NCBI RefSeq assembly: GCF_000428485.1
Contig: NZ_AUAA01000004.1
Location: 62,001-126,000, forward strand
Direction of reading: 5' to 3'
Length of the DNA: 64,000 nucleotides
DNA from: Epilithonimonas tenax DSM 16811
Lineage (GTDB): Bacteria; Bacteroidota; Bacteroidia; Flavobacteriales; Weeksellaceae
Shown: positions 15,775 to 23,912 of the stretch, piece by piece
Layout: every line of letters starts with the position of its first letter
Position numbering within the stretch: position 1 is the stretch's first letter
Notes under the pieces: generated by a model
Seen by the model: only the letters and a program-made list of their open reading frames with translations
Told to the model about the DNA's origin: nothing
The model's database searches: none
Translations under genes and position numbers: made by a program

Positions 15775-17624
15775 CAGAAAATTCAATTGCAATGACAATC
15801 CTTATCTTCTTAGGCGTGGCCATTATTATGGTGCCGCTGGGAAAAAAACTGGGTTTGAGTTCCGTCATTGGATATCTGTTGGGTGGGATTTTGATTGGGC
15901 CTTTTTGCCTACAACTCACAGGGAGAGATGCAGAAGATATTATGCACGCATCAGAATTGGGCGTGATTATGTTGCTCTTTTTGGTGGGATTGGAACTGGA
16001 ACCGCAGAAACTCTGGCAGATCAGGAAAAGAATATTAGGACTGGGGCTGAGTCAAATGTTATTCAGTATTGTCGGGATCTTTATCGTATTTTATATAGCC
16101 GGATTTGGACTTCAAAAATCGCTGATCATTTCATTGTGTTTTGCCATGTCATCCACGGCAATTGTCTTGCAGACACTGAAGGAGAAGAATCTTTTCCGGA
16201 CCGTTAGCGGAGAATCTTCATTTTCCATTTTACTGTTTCAGGATATTGCCGTGATCCCAATTTTGGCCCTTTTGCCGTTTCTTTCGAAGTCGCAAAAAGC
16301 CCTTGCACAAGCAGATCACGACAAAGTATTATTGCACCTCATTCCAGAATGGCTGCAGCCTTTTACGGTGATCGGTGCCGTCATCGCTTTAATATTATTA
16401 GGCCGTTACCTCTTCATTCCGTTTCTCAGATTCGTTTCAAGATCCGGACTTAACGAGCTCTTGACTGCAGCATCATTATTCCTGGTCATCGGTGTTTCAG
16501 AATTGATGATCTCCATTGGTCTGAGTCCTGCTTTAGGCGCATTCATTGCCGGCGTGATGTTGGCAAACAGTGAGTTCCGCCACGAGCTCGAAAGTAATAT
16601 CGATCCCTTCAAAGGTTTGCTCCTCGCAGTCTTTTTTGTAAGTGTGGGTGCAACGATTAACTTTAACATCATTGCGTCCAAACCTGTTTTTATTTTTACC
16701 GCAGCCTTTATTGTACTGGCCATCAAAGCGACGGTTCTGTTCGGAATCGGTAAGTACTACAGAATGAACAATGAGCAGAGTTTTTTCCTCGCTTTTGCAC
16801 TGTCACAAGTGGGTGAGTTCGCTTTTGTTTTGATTAATTTCTCTGCCGGATTATTTTTAATAGATTATCAGGCCAACTCAGAACTCATGGCGATTGTTGC
16901 CATTACAATGTGCATCTCGCCATTGCTGATGATCTTTAAGGAAAAAATACTAGACAAACATTTCATCAAAGAAAAATCTGACGAAAATATAGAACTGGGC
17001 ATCATCAAACAACGTAAAATTATCATCGTAGGATTCGGCTATTTCGGAAGTACAGTGGGAAGATTACTGAAAGCCAACGGGATCAGATCCACGGTTTTGG
17101 ACAATGATCCAGATCGTGTGGCGCTACTGAGATCCAATGGTTTCAACGTGTATTATGGCGATGCTACAAAACCCGCATTGTTGCGTTCTGCCGGGATAGA
17201 GGAGGCAGAATTGCTGGTAATCTGTCTGGATGATCCGGAAAAAAATAAATTCCTGGTCGATTATGTCAAAGAAAATTATCCCAACATCAAAATATTTGTG
17301 CGGGCAAAAAACCGTCTGGATGCCTATGAATTTCTCAATAAAAAAGTAGATAATATCTACCGCGAAACCTTGGGGACAGCTGTTGATATGGCCGTGGATA
17401 TCCTGAAGGAAAACGGCATGCGAAAATACACCGCCAGAAGAATGGGCAAACGGTTTATGATCATCGATAAAGCGATGACTAGGCAGTTGGCAAAAGAAAA
17501 AGATCTGGGTCTCATCACCTTCACACTCCGGGAAAGGCTGGAACGTGAGGCTCAATTATTGGCTCTGGACAGTATTTCATTTGAAGAAAACCATTGGAGC
17601 GGAGACGATGATGAGGACAAATAG
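15771..17624 (+). CDS. kefC: Kef-type K+/H+ antiporter with TrkA-N domain
   Basis: A 617-residue CPA2-family transporter. Residues ~1-385 form about 12-13 membrane helices, with family words GVIMLLFLVGLELEP, SSTAIVLQTLKEK and LSPALGAFIAGVMLANSEF. The cytoplasmic TrkA-N (RCK) domain begins at about 417, with the nucleotide loop GFGYFG at 421-426 and DNDPDRV after it. In KefB/KefC this domain binds NAD(H) and glutathione adducts to gate K+ efflux during electrophile stress. The upstream KefF-like gene overlaps it. Bacteroidetes often lack canonical glutathione metabolism, so the gating ligand may differ (inference). Confidence 0.9.
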   Translation: MTENSIAMTILIFLGVAIIMVPLGKKLGLSSVIGYLLGGILIGPFCLQLTGRDAEDIMHASELGVIMLLFLVGLELEPQKLWQIRKRILGLGLSQMLFSIVGIFIVFYIAGFGLQKSLIISLCFAMSSTAIVLQTLKEKNLFRTVSGESSFSILLFQDIAVIPILALLPFLSKSQKALAQADHDKVLLHLIPEWLQPFTVIGAVIALILLGRYLFIPFLRFVSRSGLNELLTAASLFLVIGVSELMISIGLSPALGAFIAGVMLANSEFRHELESNIDPFKGLLLAVFFVSVGATINFNIIASKPVFIFTAAFIVLAIKATVLFGIGKYYRMNNEQSFFLAFALSQVGEFAFVLINFSAGLFLIDYQANSELMAIVAITMCISPLLMIFKEKILDKHFIKEKSDENIELGIIKQRKIIIVGFGYFGSTVGRLLKANGIRSTVLDNDPDRVALLRSNGFNVYYGDATKPALLRSAGIEEAELLVICLDDPEKNKFLVDYVKENYPNIKIFVRAKNRLDAYEFLNKKVDNIYRETLGTAVDMAVDILKENGMRKYTARRMGKRFMIIDKAMTRQLAKEKDLGLITFTLRERLEREAQLLALDSISFEENHWSGDDDEDK

Positions 17625-17630
17625 AGATGA

Positions 17631-17720
17631 TTTGGGCAGCTATTCCGTCTTCCACTCCCGCTATTTTTGCCTTTGCTTTTCCAGCCACAAAAAATGAGCT
17701 CCGTTCAAGCCGGGCTGCAG
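17631..17720 (-). repeat. Family A intergenic hairpin repeat, copy 2 (inverted)
   Basis: Read on the minus strand this matches copy 1: GCTGCAGCCCGGCTTGAACG at one end, TTTTTTGTGGCTGGAAAAGC in the middle and AGCTGCCCAAA at the other. It begins 7 nt after the kefC stop codon. Stretches such as GTGGCTGGAAAAGCAA are identical to copy 1. Confidence 0.8.
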
Positions 17721-17872
17721 ATTCAGCACATCAAGAACACGAGTCTCCAAATTCACGACAATTTTTTTTTCATTGAAAGAGAAAGAGTACATTAATTGCG
17801 AGATGTATCTCCAAAAAATTATAGATTTCTTTTATTTTTCATTACTTTTATTCCCCAAATCATTTTTATTCT

Positions 17873-20011
17873 ATGAAGAAAATAAAAACATCTTTACTTG
17901 TCGCATTTATGGCGCTCAATACAGGAAATGTACTGATCCATGCCCAGCAGAAAAAGACCACTGCCACCACAGAAACAGCTATGAACAACAATCCATTTCT
18001 TAAAAAAAGCACCCTACAATATCAGGCACCGGAATTTGACAAGATCAAAGATGGCCATTTCAAACCCGCTTTCGAATTCGGTTTGAAGGAACAATTGGCA
18101 AACATCAATAAGATCGTCAATGATAAAGCTTATCCAACCTTTGAGAACACCGTTCTGGCATTGGAAAACAGCGGACCCACTTTGGGAAGAGCAACCATTA
18201 TTTTTTATAATTTGACGAGTTCCAATACCAATGATGCACTTCAGAAATTAGAAGAAGAATTCGCTCCGATCTTTGCTTCGCACGCGGACAAGATCTCATT
18301 GAATGAAAAATTATATCAAAAATTAAAAGCCGTAAAAACCGATAAGCTCGATGCGGAAAGCAAAAGACTGACAGAGTTTTACCTTACCAATTTCGAATTG
18401 GCAGGCGCCAACCTTTCTGCAGAGAACAAAGAAAAATTAAAAGAGATCAACCAGCAACAGGCCACTTTGGCAACGCAATTCAGTAATAAATTACTGGAAG
18501 CCAGAAAAAACGGCGCCGTTTTAATCTCAGACGTGAAGGAACTAGACGGGCTTTCTGCCGATGACATTGCAGCAGCTTCGGAAGACGCAGAAAAAGCGGG
18601 ACAAAAAGGAAAATATCTTTTGGCTTTACAAAATACAACGCAACAGCCACTTCTTCAAAATCTTAAAAACAGAGCAACAAGAGAAAAACTCTACAAAGCA
18701 TCTTGGACAAGAGCCGAAAAAGGCGACGCCAATGACACCAGAGAAACGGTCGAGAAATTAGCCAAGCTAAGATTGCAAAAAGCGCAACTCTTCGGCAAGA
18801 AAAACTTTGCTGAATGGAGTCTTCAGGATCAGATGGCAAAAACGCCGGAAGCGGCAATGGGACTTTTGGCACAATTGGCAAAACCCGCGGTAGAAACTGC
18901 AAACCGTGAAGCTAAAGAAATCCAGGAAGTGATCGATGCGCAGAAAGGTGGTTTCAAAGTGGAACCTTGGGACTGGAATTTCTATTCCGAACAAGTGAGA
19001 AAAGCGAAATATGATCTGGATGATAACGAGATCAAACCTTATTTCGAAGTGACGACGGCTTTAGAAAAAGGTGTTTTCTATGCTGCGGAGAAATTCTACG
19101 GCATCACTTTCAAAGTGAGAAAAGACCTTCCGGTGTACCATCCGGATGTCGTGGCTTATGAAGTCTTTGACAGAGACGGAAAATCTTTGGCACTTTATTA
19201 TTTGGATTTCTACACCAGAAGCAATAAGAGCGGTGGCGCGTGGATGAACAACTTCGTTCAGCAGTCTCATTCATTGGGGCAGAAACCGGTAATCGTAAAT
19301 GTGTATAATTTTCAGAAACCAGCACCGGGGAAACCATCTCTGATCTCTTATGATGATGTAGAAACTTTGTTCCACGAGTTTGGCCATACTTTACACGGCC
19401 TGTTTGCAGATCAGAAATATGCCTCTATATCCGGAGCAAACACGCCAAGAGATTTTGTAGAATTCCCTTCTCAGATCAATGAGCATTTCGCGTTGGAACC
19501 AGAGATCCTGAAAAATTATGCTTTGCATTATCAGACCAAACAACCAATGCCACAAACATTGATTGATAAGATCAAAAAAGCATCCAACTTTAACCAAGGT
19601 TATGCAACAACAGAGTTGGTAGCAGCTGCGACTCTGGATATGAGTTGGCACACTGTAACGGCAGACAGCCAATTGATCCCGGTTTTGGATTTTGAAAAGC
19701 AAGCTTTGTCCAAATATGGATTATTGGTTCAGCAGGTTCCGCCAAGGTACCACACACCGTATTTTGCCCACATCTGGGGCGGCGGTTATTCGGCGGGATA
19801 TTATGCTTATCTGTGGTCAGAAACTTTGGATTCTGATGCCTGGGAATGGATCAAAGCCAATGGCGGAATCACCAGAGAAAATGGAGACCGTTTCAGAAAA
19901 TACATTCTTTCCGTGGGTAACAGTGTTGACTTGAATAAAGCTTTCGAAGGTTTTACCGGTCACAAAGCAGACATCAAACCACTTTTAAGAAGCAGAGGTT
20001 TTATCAAATAA
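17873..20011 (+). CDS. dcp: M3-family metallopeptidase (peptidyl-dipeptidase Dcp type)
   Basis: A 712-residue zinc metallopeptidase. A signal peptide (to about residue 25, ending LIHAQ) points to the periplasm. The zinc site HEFGH is at 501-505 within ETLFHEFGHTLHGLFAD. Downstream DFVEFPSQINEHF provides the third ligand Glu, and YHTPYFAHIWGGGYSAGYYAY is the conserved substrate-binding segment. Length and order match Dcp/oligopeptidase A. It cleaves short peptides for nutrition or recycling. A family A repeat lies in the gap upstream and a strong terminator follows. Confidence 0.92.
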   Translation: MKKIKTSLLVAFMALNTGNVLIHAQQKKTTATTETAMNNNPFLKKSTLQYQAPEFDKIKDGHFKPAFEFGLKEQLANINKIVNDKAYPTFENTVLALENSGPTLGRATIIFYNLTSSNTNDALQKLEEEFAPIFASHADKISLNEKLYQKLKAVKTDKLDAESKRLTEFYLTNFELAGANLSAENKEKLKEINQQQATLATQFSNKLLEARKNGAVLISDVKELDGLSADDIAAASEDAEKAGQKGKYLLALQNTTQQPLLQNLKNRATREKLYKASWTRAEKGDANDTRETVEKLAKLRLQKAQLFGKKNFAEWSLQDQMAKTPEAAMGLLAQLAKPAVETANREAKEIQEVIDAQKGGFKVEPWDWNFYSEQVRKAKYDLDDNEIKPYFEVTTALEKGVFYAAEKFYGITFKVRKDLPVYHPDVVAYEVFDRDGKSLALYYLDFYTRSNKSGGAWMNNFVQQSHSLGQKPVIVNVYNFQKPAPGKPSLISYDDVETLFHEFGHTLHGLFADQKYASISGANTPRDFVEFPSQINEHFALEPEILKNYALHYQTKQPMPQTLIDKIKKASNFNQGYATTELVAAATLDMSWHTVTADSQLIPVLDFEKQALSKYGLLVQQVPPRYHTPYFAHIWGGGYSAGYYAYLWSETLDSDAWEWIKANGGITRENGDRFRKYILSVGNSVDLNKAFEGFTGHKADIKPLLRSRGFIK

Positions 20012-20030
20012 AATTTCAAAAATAAATAAG

Positions 20031-20060
20031 AAAACGTTTCCAGTTTTGGAAGCGTTTTTT
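20031..20060 (+). terminator. Terminator of the M3 peptidase gene
   Basis: AAAACGTTTCC pairs with GGAAGCGTTTT across AGTTTT, with a T-tract following. Confidence 0.8.
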
Positions 20061-20125
20061 GTTTTAAATTCTGAGATACTTTTGATTAACTTTAATTTTT
20101 AAGAATGAGTTGTAATGAATATTAA

Positions 20126-20389
20126 ATTGCAAATTGTATTAGTCAGTCTAAATACAGGATTTATTTTACAAATAAAAAAATTAGAAAGAAGATTTACGTT
20201 CACAGTAATAATTCTCCAAAAGAATTGGATTCTTTAGCTTATTGGATAGTTGATGTCAAGAGAAAGCTAAAACTTAAGAAAACAAATAAAGCGCTTAATT
20301 TTGAAAATACAGTTTATTTTAAAACCACCACCGCCACTACTATTAAAGTAGTATCAAAACAATTTTATTTAACTTCTTTTAAAATTTAG
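20126..20389 (+). other. Open frame without a start codon, possible gene remnant
   Basis: An 87-codon frame runs from a TAA at 20123 to a TAG at 20387 with protein-like composition (for example PKELDSLAYWIVDVKRKLKL), but it has no ATG. It lies directly before a decayed two-component system. It may be the tail of a lost gene. No family is recognised. Confidence 0.25.
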
Positions 20390-20416
20390 AAAAATGAATT
20401 CTTGAAAAACATGTAA

Positions 20417-21106
20417 TTCTTTTGTGATGATTCACGTTGCCGGGCTTCTGCCATTTCATTCCTCCTTTTTCAGTTCGTTCTTCTGCACCAGTCCATCAAG
20501 AAGAAAGCATTGGAGCGGGCAAAGGCAAAGGCAGATCTTCTTAATCTAAGATACCAGCTTCAGCCTCATTTTCTGTTCAATACCATCAATTCTATTGATG
20601 CATTAATATTGACAAAATCAGATGACGCTGCGGAAAGTATTCTGAAGTTGTCCAACGTGATCTGCTACATCGTAGAAGACAGTGAGAATAATGTTGTCCT
20701 GCTTTCCAAAGCATTGTTTTACATCAAAGGTTATATGGCCTTACAGTTGATGCGGACAGCTGATAGTCTTGATTTTTACCATCATGAAACCGGTAATACA
20801 GAAGGTGAACGGATTGCTCCGATGATCCTCCTCAATTAGATCGAAAATGCTTTCAAATATGGGATCAAAGCGGAAGAAGCATCGAAGATATCGATTGGTA
20901 TTGATGTGAAAAATGACCAACTGACTTTCAAAGTCTTTACTCATATTGTCAATCATTCTGCAGCTGATGAATCTACTAAAGTAGGAATGAAAAACAAGAC
21001 CGAACGTTTAGAAAAACGGTATCCCGGAAAATAGACGTTGAATGTTACGGAAAAGTCCGGAACTTATTCAGTTGAACTTAATCTTGATCTTAGCTCATCA
21101 TTATGA
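20417..21106 (+). pseudogene. Decayed LytS/YehU-type sensor histidine kinase
   Basis: One continuous frame carries the conserved C-terminal half of a LytS-type kinase. The visible parts are the end of a membrane helix (AISFLLFQFVLLHQS), the phospho-acceptor H-box YQLQPHFLFNTINSID, the N-box IENAFKYG and a worn G-box VGMKNKTERLEKRYPG. Two in-frame TAG codons interrupt it, at 20837 (just before the N-box) and 21032. Each is one substitution away from CAG. The frame ends at TGA 21104-21106, overlapping the ATG of the response regulator, so the ancestral operon layout is preserved. The N-terminal membrane domain is missing, since a TAA lies at 20414. It should not make a working kinase. Confidence 0.8.
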
Positions 21107-21354
21107 TAAAAGCCATTGCCGTAGACGACGAAATATTAACGCTGAAGATTATCGAAACCTTTGCCTCAAAGATAGATGATATCAGTCTGGAAACCACTTT
21201 TCATAAACAGAGTGATGCTGAGAAGTACCTGCGTAAGTTTCCTGTGGATCTTATTTGTATGGATATCCAGATGCCGAATAAAAACGGATTGGATTTCTAC
21301 AAAAGTCTGTCGCAGGATACAAAAGTGATTGATCGCTTTTCCGGCATGGTCTGA
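21103..21354 (+). pseudogene. Truncated response regulator (receiver fragment, LytR type)
   Basis: An 83-residue frame holds the N-terminal two-thirds of a receiver domain: the acidic pocket VDDE (8-11) and phospho-acceptor Asp in ICMDIQMPNKNG. It then runs off into RFSGMV and a TGA. The LytTR DNA-binding domain is absent. A second frame from about 21329 (IAFPAWSEAYEMG...) continues to TAA at 21431 and could hold shifted or foreign sequence, so a deletion or frameshift near 21330 is likely. The start overlaps the kinase remnant (ATGA), as in intact LytS-LytR operons. Confidence 0.75.
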
Positions 21355-21539
21355 AGCCTATGAGATGGGAACGGTAAGTGGAGCCGCAAGTACGGGATTT
21401 AAGCTGGAGCATACAGTCAAAGTCAATGCGTAATTGCTTAATGACAAAAATTTTCTATTAAAATTTAAAAATTAACATCTCTGGTGCTGGATATGTCGTA
21501 AATAAAGTTGACAATGAAATTTTCATAAGTTTATTTTTT

Positions 21540-21599
21540 CCGGAACCTGTTATTTGTCAGATTTTCATAGGTTGTTGGCAATGGGTTCCGGATTTTTTT
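21540..21599 (+). terminator. Long-loop terminator after the pseudogenes
   Basis: CCGGAACC pairs with GGTTCCGG across a 36-nt loop, followed by ATTTTTTT. It probably ended transcription of the lost operon and insulates the pirin-like gene. Confidence 0.6.
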
Positions 21600-21632
21600 A
21601 AAATGATTATTAATTAAGTTTTTAAAATAAAT

Positions 21633-22298
21633 ATGCTGGTTCAAAGTCTTTCAAAAACATTAAAATCAGATGACAGGTTTTGGGATCTTGCTCCCGGTGC
21701 TGCAGTAGCAGAAGTTTACAAAGATGATAGATCGGTAAGCAGCACGGGCAATGGATTGCTAGAAGTTTTGGAGCTTGTGATTGGAAAAGATGCTCAAAAC
21801 CTTGTCACTCTGAGAGCGGATCAAAAAGTGATCTTTCTTCCGCTGAACGGTAAAGTCAGGATCAACGGCTTCGGCAAAGTGATAGCGGCCGGTGAAGTGG
21901 TGGTTTTCGATTCTTCAGAAGATCAGGAAGTGGCTGTCCTAAACGTGCTGGCTGATGCAGATGCGGACGTTCTTGTCATAACATTCAACAAAAAGATTAC
22001 AGAAAACTCTTACCGCATCAATCAGTTGGATTTAGAGATTAGAAACAAACTGAATTTTGTGGACACCGGCTTCAATTTTCCGGGATTCATAGGCGTGTTC
22101 GATGCGAGAAAACAGGGACGTTATATCCTGAAAGACCAGAACAATGGGATCTTCGGGATGGTAATCAATGGGGTGTTTGAGTTCCAAAATAGCTTGGTAG
22201 AGAATCGGGATGCGATCCTGATCTGGGATTTAGAGGAACTGACATTCGAGGCATTGAGTGAAAACGCGATCATCCTTTTCTTTGAGATTCCTGAATAA
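21633..22298 (+). CDS. Pirin-like cupin protein
   Basis: A 221-residue soluble protein with two cupin-like halves. The C-terminal words NGVFEFQNSLVENRDAILIW and ELTFEALSENAIILFFEIP are the closing strands of pirin/YhhW proteins. The N-terminal half contains LRADQKVIFLPLNGKVRING. In this shorter branch the metal-binding His cluster of classical pirins is not evident, so quercetinase-like activity is doubtful. Function is unknown beyond the fold. A clear terminator follows. Confidence 0.7.
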   Translation: MLVQSLSKTLKSDDRFWDLAPGAAVAEVYKDDRSVSSTGNGLLEVLELVIGKDAQNLVTLRADQKVIFLPLNGKVRINGFGKVIAAGEVVVFDSSEDQEVAVLNVLADADADVLVITFNKKITENSYRINQLDLEIRNKLNFVDTGFNFPGFIGVFDARKQGRYILKDQNNGIFGMVINGVFEFQNSLVENRDAILIWDLEELTFEALSENAIILFFEIPE

Positions 22299-22351
22299 CA
22301 GCTAAAATTGTTGTTGTGTTGAAATTTTTATTTTTCGATTTATTTTACCCA

Positions 22352-22384
22352 AAATCCCGATCAGTGTTTGATCGGGATTTTTTG
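22352..22384 (+). terminator. Terminator of the pirin-like gene
   Basis: AAATCCCGATCA pairs with TGATCGGGATTT across the short loop GTGTT, and a T-tract follows. Confidence 0.85.
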
Positions 22385-22505
22385 ATTTTCAGATCTCGAT
22401 GGTGATTGGGAAATGACGTTCTGCAAGTTTGCAGCGGTAATCAAGTTTTTTTTAATCGATTGATCACAAAGCCGAAAAATCGATTAAGATTGGTCACTTT
22501 CAGCT

Positions 22506-23120
22506 TTACATTCTTGCTAATATCTCCTTTTTCTTGGTTTCATAATCTTCGGCAGATATTAAATCATTGTCGAGATATGCCTTTAATTTCATTAGTGTTT
22601 CCATTGGATCCTCGCTCGGTTTTGGAGTCTCTTGCTTAGCTTCCTCTTTTTGCTCGGCCTGGGTATTGACCGTGATGCCGCCAGAAGTGGCGCGCTTGTC
22701 TTCCAGTTCTTTGTGCCGGCGGAATTCTATCATTTCTTCCTCTTTGGCTTGTGCGTATTGATAAAGTTTTCTTGCCTGAGATTTTGGAATATAATCTATG
22801 GTTTCCACAAATCCACTGACAGCAGTCATTTTGAAAGTGGAACCTAAAATAGCTTCGCTGATGTGACTTTCACCAACATCTTTCCAAGGATAATCCTGAA
22901 AATCTGTTACCAACCCAAATGATTTGGATCGGAAAAAGATGATTCTTTTATTCGTAAGCACAATAGAATCTGGAGAAATGTTGATGGCTGGTTTATTTTG
23001 TACAGCGATGTATTCCAGAGTTTCGCCATTGGTTAAAAGATCGTTTATTTTTTCAGCGATCTTTTCTACGGCTTTTGGGTCTTGGTCTTCGTTCAGGAAT
23101 TTCTTTATGTCGTTTATCAT
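22506..23120 (-). CDS. PH-domain and SHOCT-domain protein
   Basis: A 204-residue soluble protein. Residues ~30-125 form a bacterial PH domain (ETLEYIAVQNKPAINISPDS, then IVLTNKRIIFFR with the conserved TNKR turn, and DYPWKDVGES). A Glu/Lys/Pro-rich linker follows. The last ~35 residues are a SHOCT motif (LMKLKAYLDNDLISAEDYET, then KKKEILARM), a short helical module usually at protein ends. Such proteins may bind membranes or oligomerise, but no biochemical role is established. Confidence 0.85.
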   Translation of the reverse strand: MINDIKKFLNEDQDPKAVEKIAEKINDLLTNGETLEYIAVQNKPAINISPDSIVLTNKRIIFFRSKSFGLVTDFQDYPWKDVGESHISEAILGSTFKMTAVSGFVETIDYIPKSQARKLYQYAQAKEEEMIEFRRHKELEDKRATSGGITVNTQAEQKEEAKQETPKPSEDPMETLMKLKAYLDNDLISAEDYETKKKEILARM

Positions 23121-23212
23121 TGGTTTGAAGATTTAAGTTTTGTCTAATGTGAAATTACGAAAACATCTTGAATATCTTTGACGTTCATCCAGTATCATTT
23201 AAATTAAATAAA

Positions 23213-23246
23213 AAAAGCAAAATATTGATTTACATTTTGCTTTTTA
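23213..23246 (-). terminator. Terminator of the frameshifted secreted gene
   Basis: AAAGCAAAAT pairs with ATTTTGCTTT. On the minus strand the stem is followed by a T-tract, 12 nt after the stop codon at 23258. Confidence 0.75.
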
Positions 23247-23257
23247 TTTAAGTAAGA

Positions 23258-23795
23258 TTAATTCCAATTTACTTTTAAATCTCTGAACTCTAATTTTGAG
23301 TACGTCCATTTTAAAGGATGTCCATCCGGCTCGTTCCTTGTGTTGAATCTAAAAAGTTTAATTGATAGTGGTTGTTCTGCAATCTCTTTAAATGTAAAAT
23401 AAATTTTTAAAGGAACATTAGCTGGTAATTTGTGAGTTGGCGAACTTGATTTAAAATAGTCAACATTGTATTCATTTCCTTCTAAATCTATCAAAGATAA
23501 ATTGCTAATATCCATTTTTATATTTGAATCTTTTGTTTCTGTAAGAAAAGTGATAGTGATTGTTTTAGCTGCTTTATTACCAGTGACTTTTGTAGTTCTG
23601 AAATTATTGTTGTCTTTTTCAGATTCCAGAATAGGTGTATTGATTTCAAGAACTTTTTTTAAATAATCGTTTTCAGTTTTAATGGTTTGATTTTCAGATT
23701 TTAAGTTTGCGTTCTGGGATTTTTATGTTTTCGCAAGTTTGTGCGTAAACCAATCCGCTCAAAAGCAAAGCAGAGAGTAAGAACTTTTTCTTCAT
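23258..23795 (-). pseudogene. Secreted coiled-coil/beta protein broken by a 1-nt frameshift
   Basis: The reading starts at ATG 23795 with a good signal peptide (MKKKFLLSALLLSGLVYAQ), continues TCENIK and then meets a stop 33 codons in. Dropping one base from the A5 run (T5 at 23720-23724 on the plus strand) joins it to the second frame, which reads SQNANLKSENQTIKTEND and so on as a short coiled coil. It then runs into the 85-residue C-terminal frame at 23258-23515. The corrected product has 178 residues. Both halves look well preserved, so this is a recent mutation, a sequencing error or a slippage site. Family not recognised. Confidence 0.75.
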
Positions 23796-23859
23796 TGTTG
23801 TGTTTTTAAATTTTATAATGAAGTGAATTTACAAAAATAATGTGAATCTTGGAAACAAA

Positions 23860-23890
23860 AAACTGCATCAGAATATCCAATGCAGTTTAT
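23860..23890 (-). terminator. Terminator of the ABC-F gene
   Basis: AACTGCAT pairs with ATGCAGTT. On the minus strand a TTTTTTG tract follows the stem. Confidence 0.75.
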
Positions 23891-23912
23891 ATTTTACTTT
23901 AAAGTTCAAATC

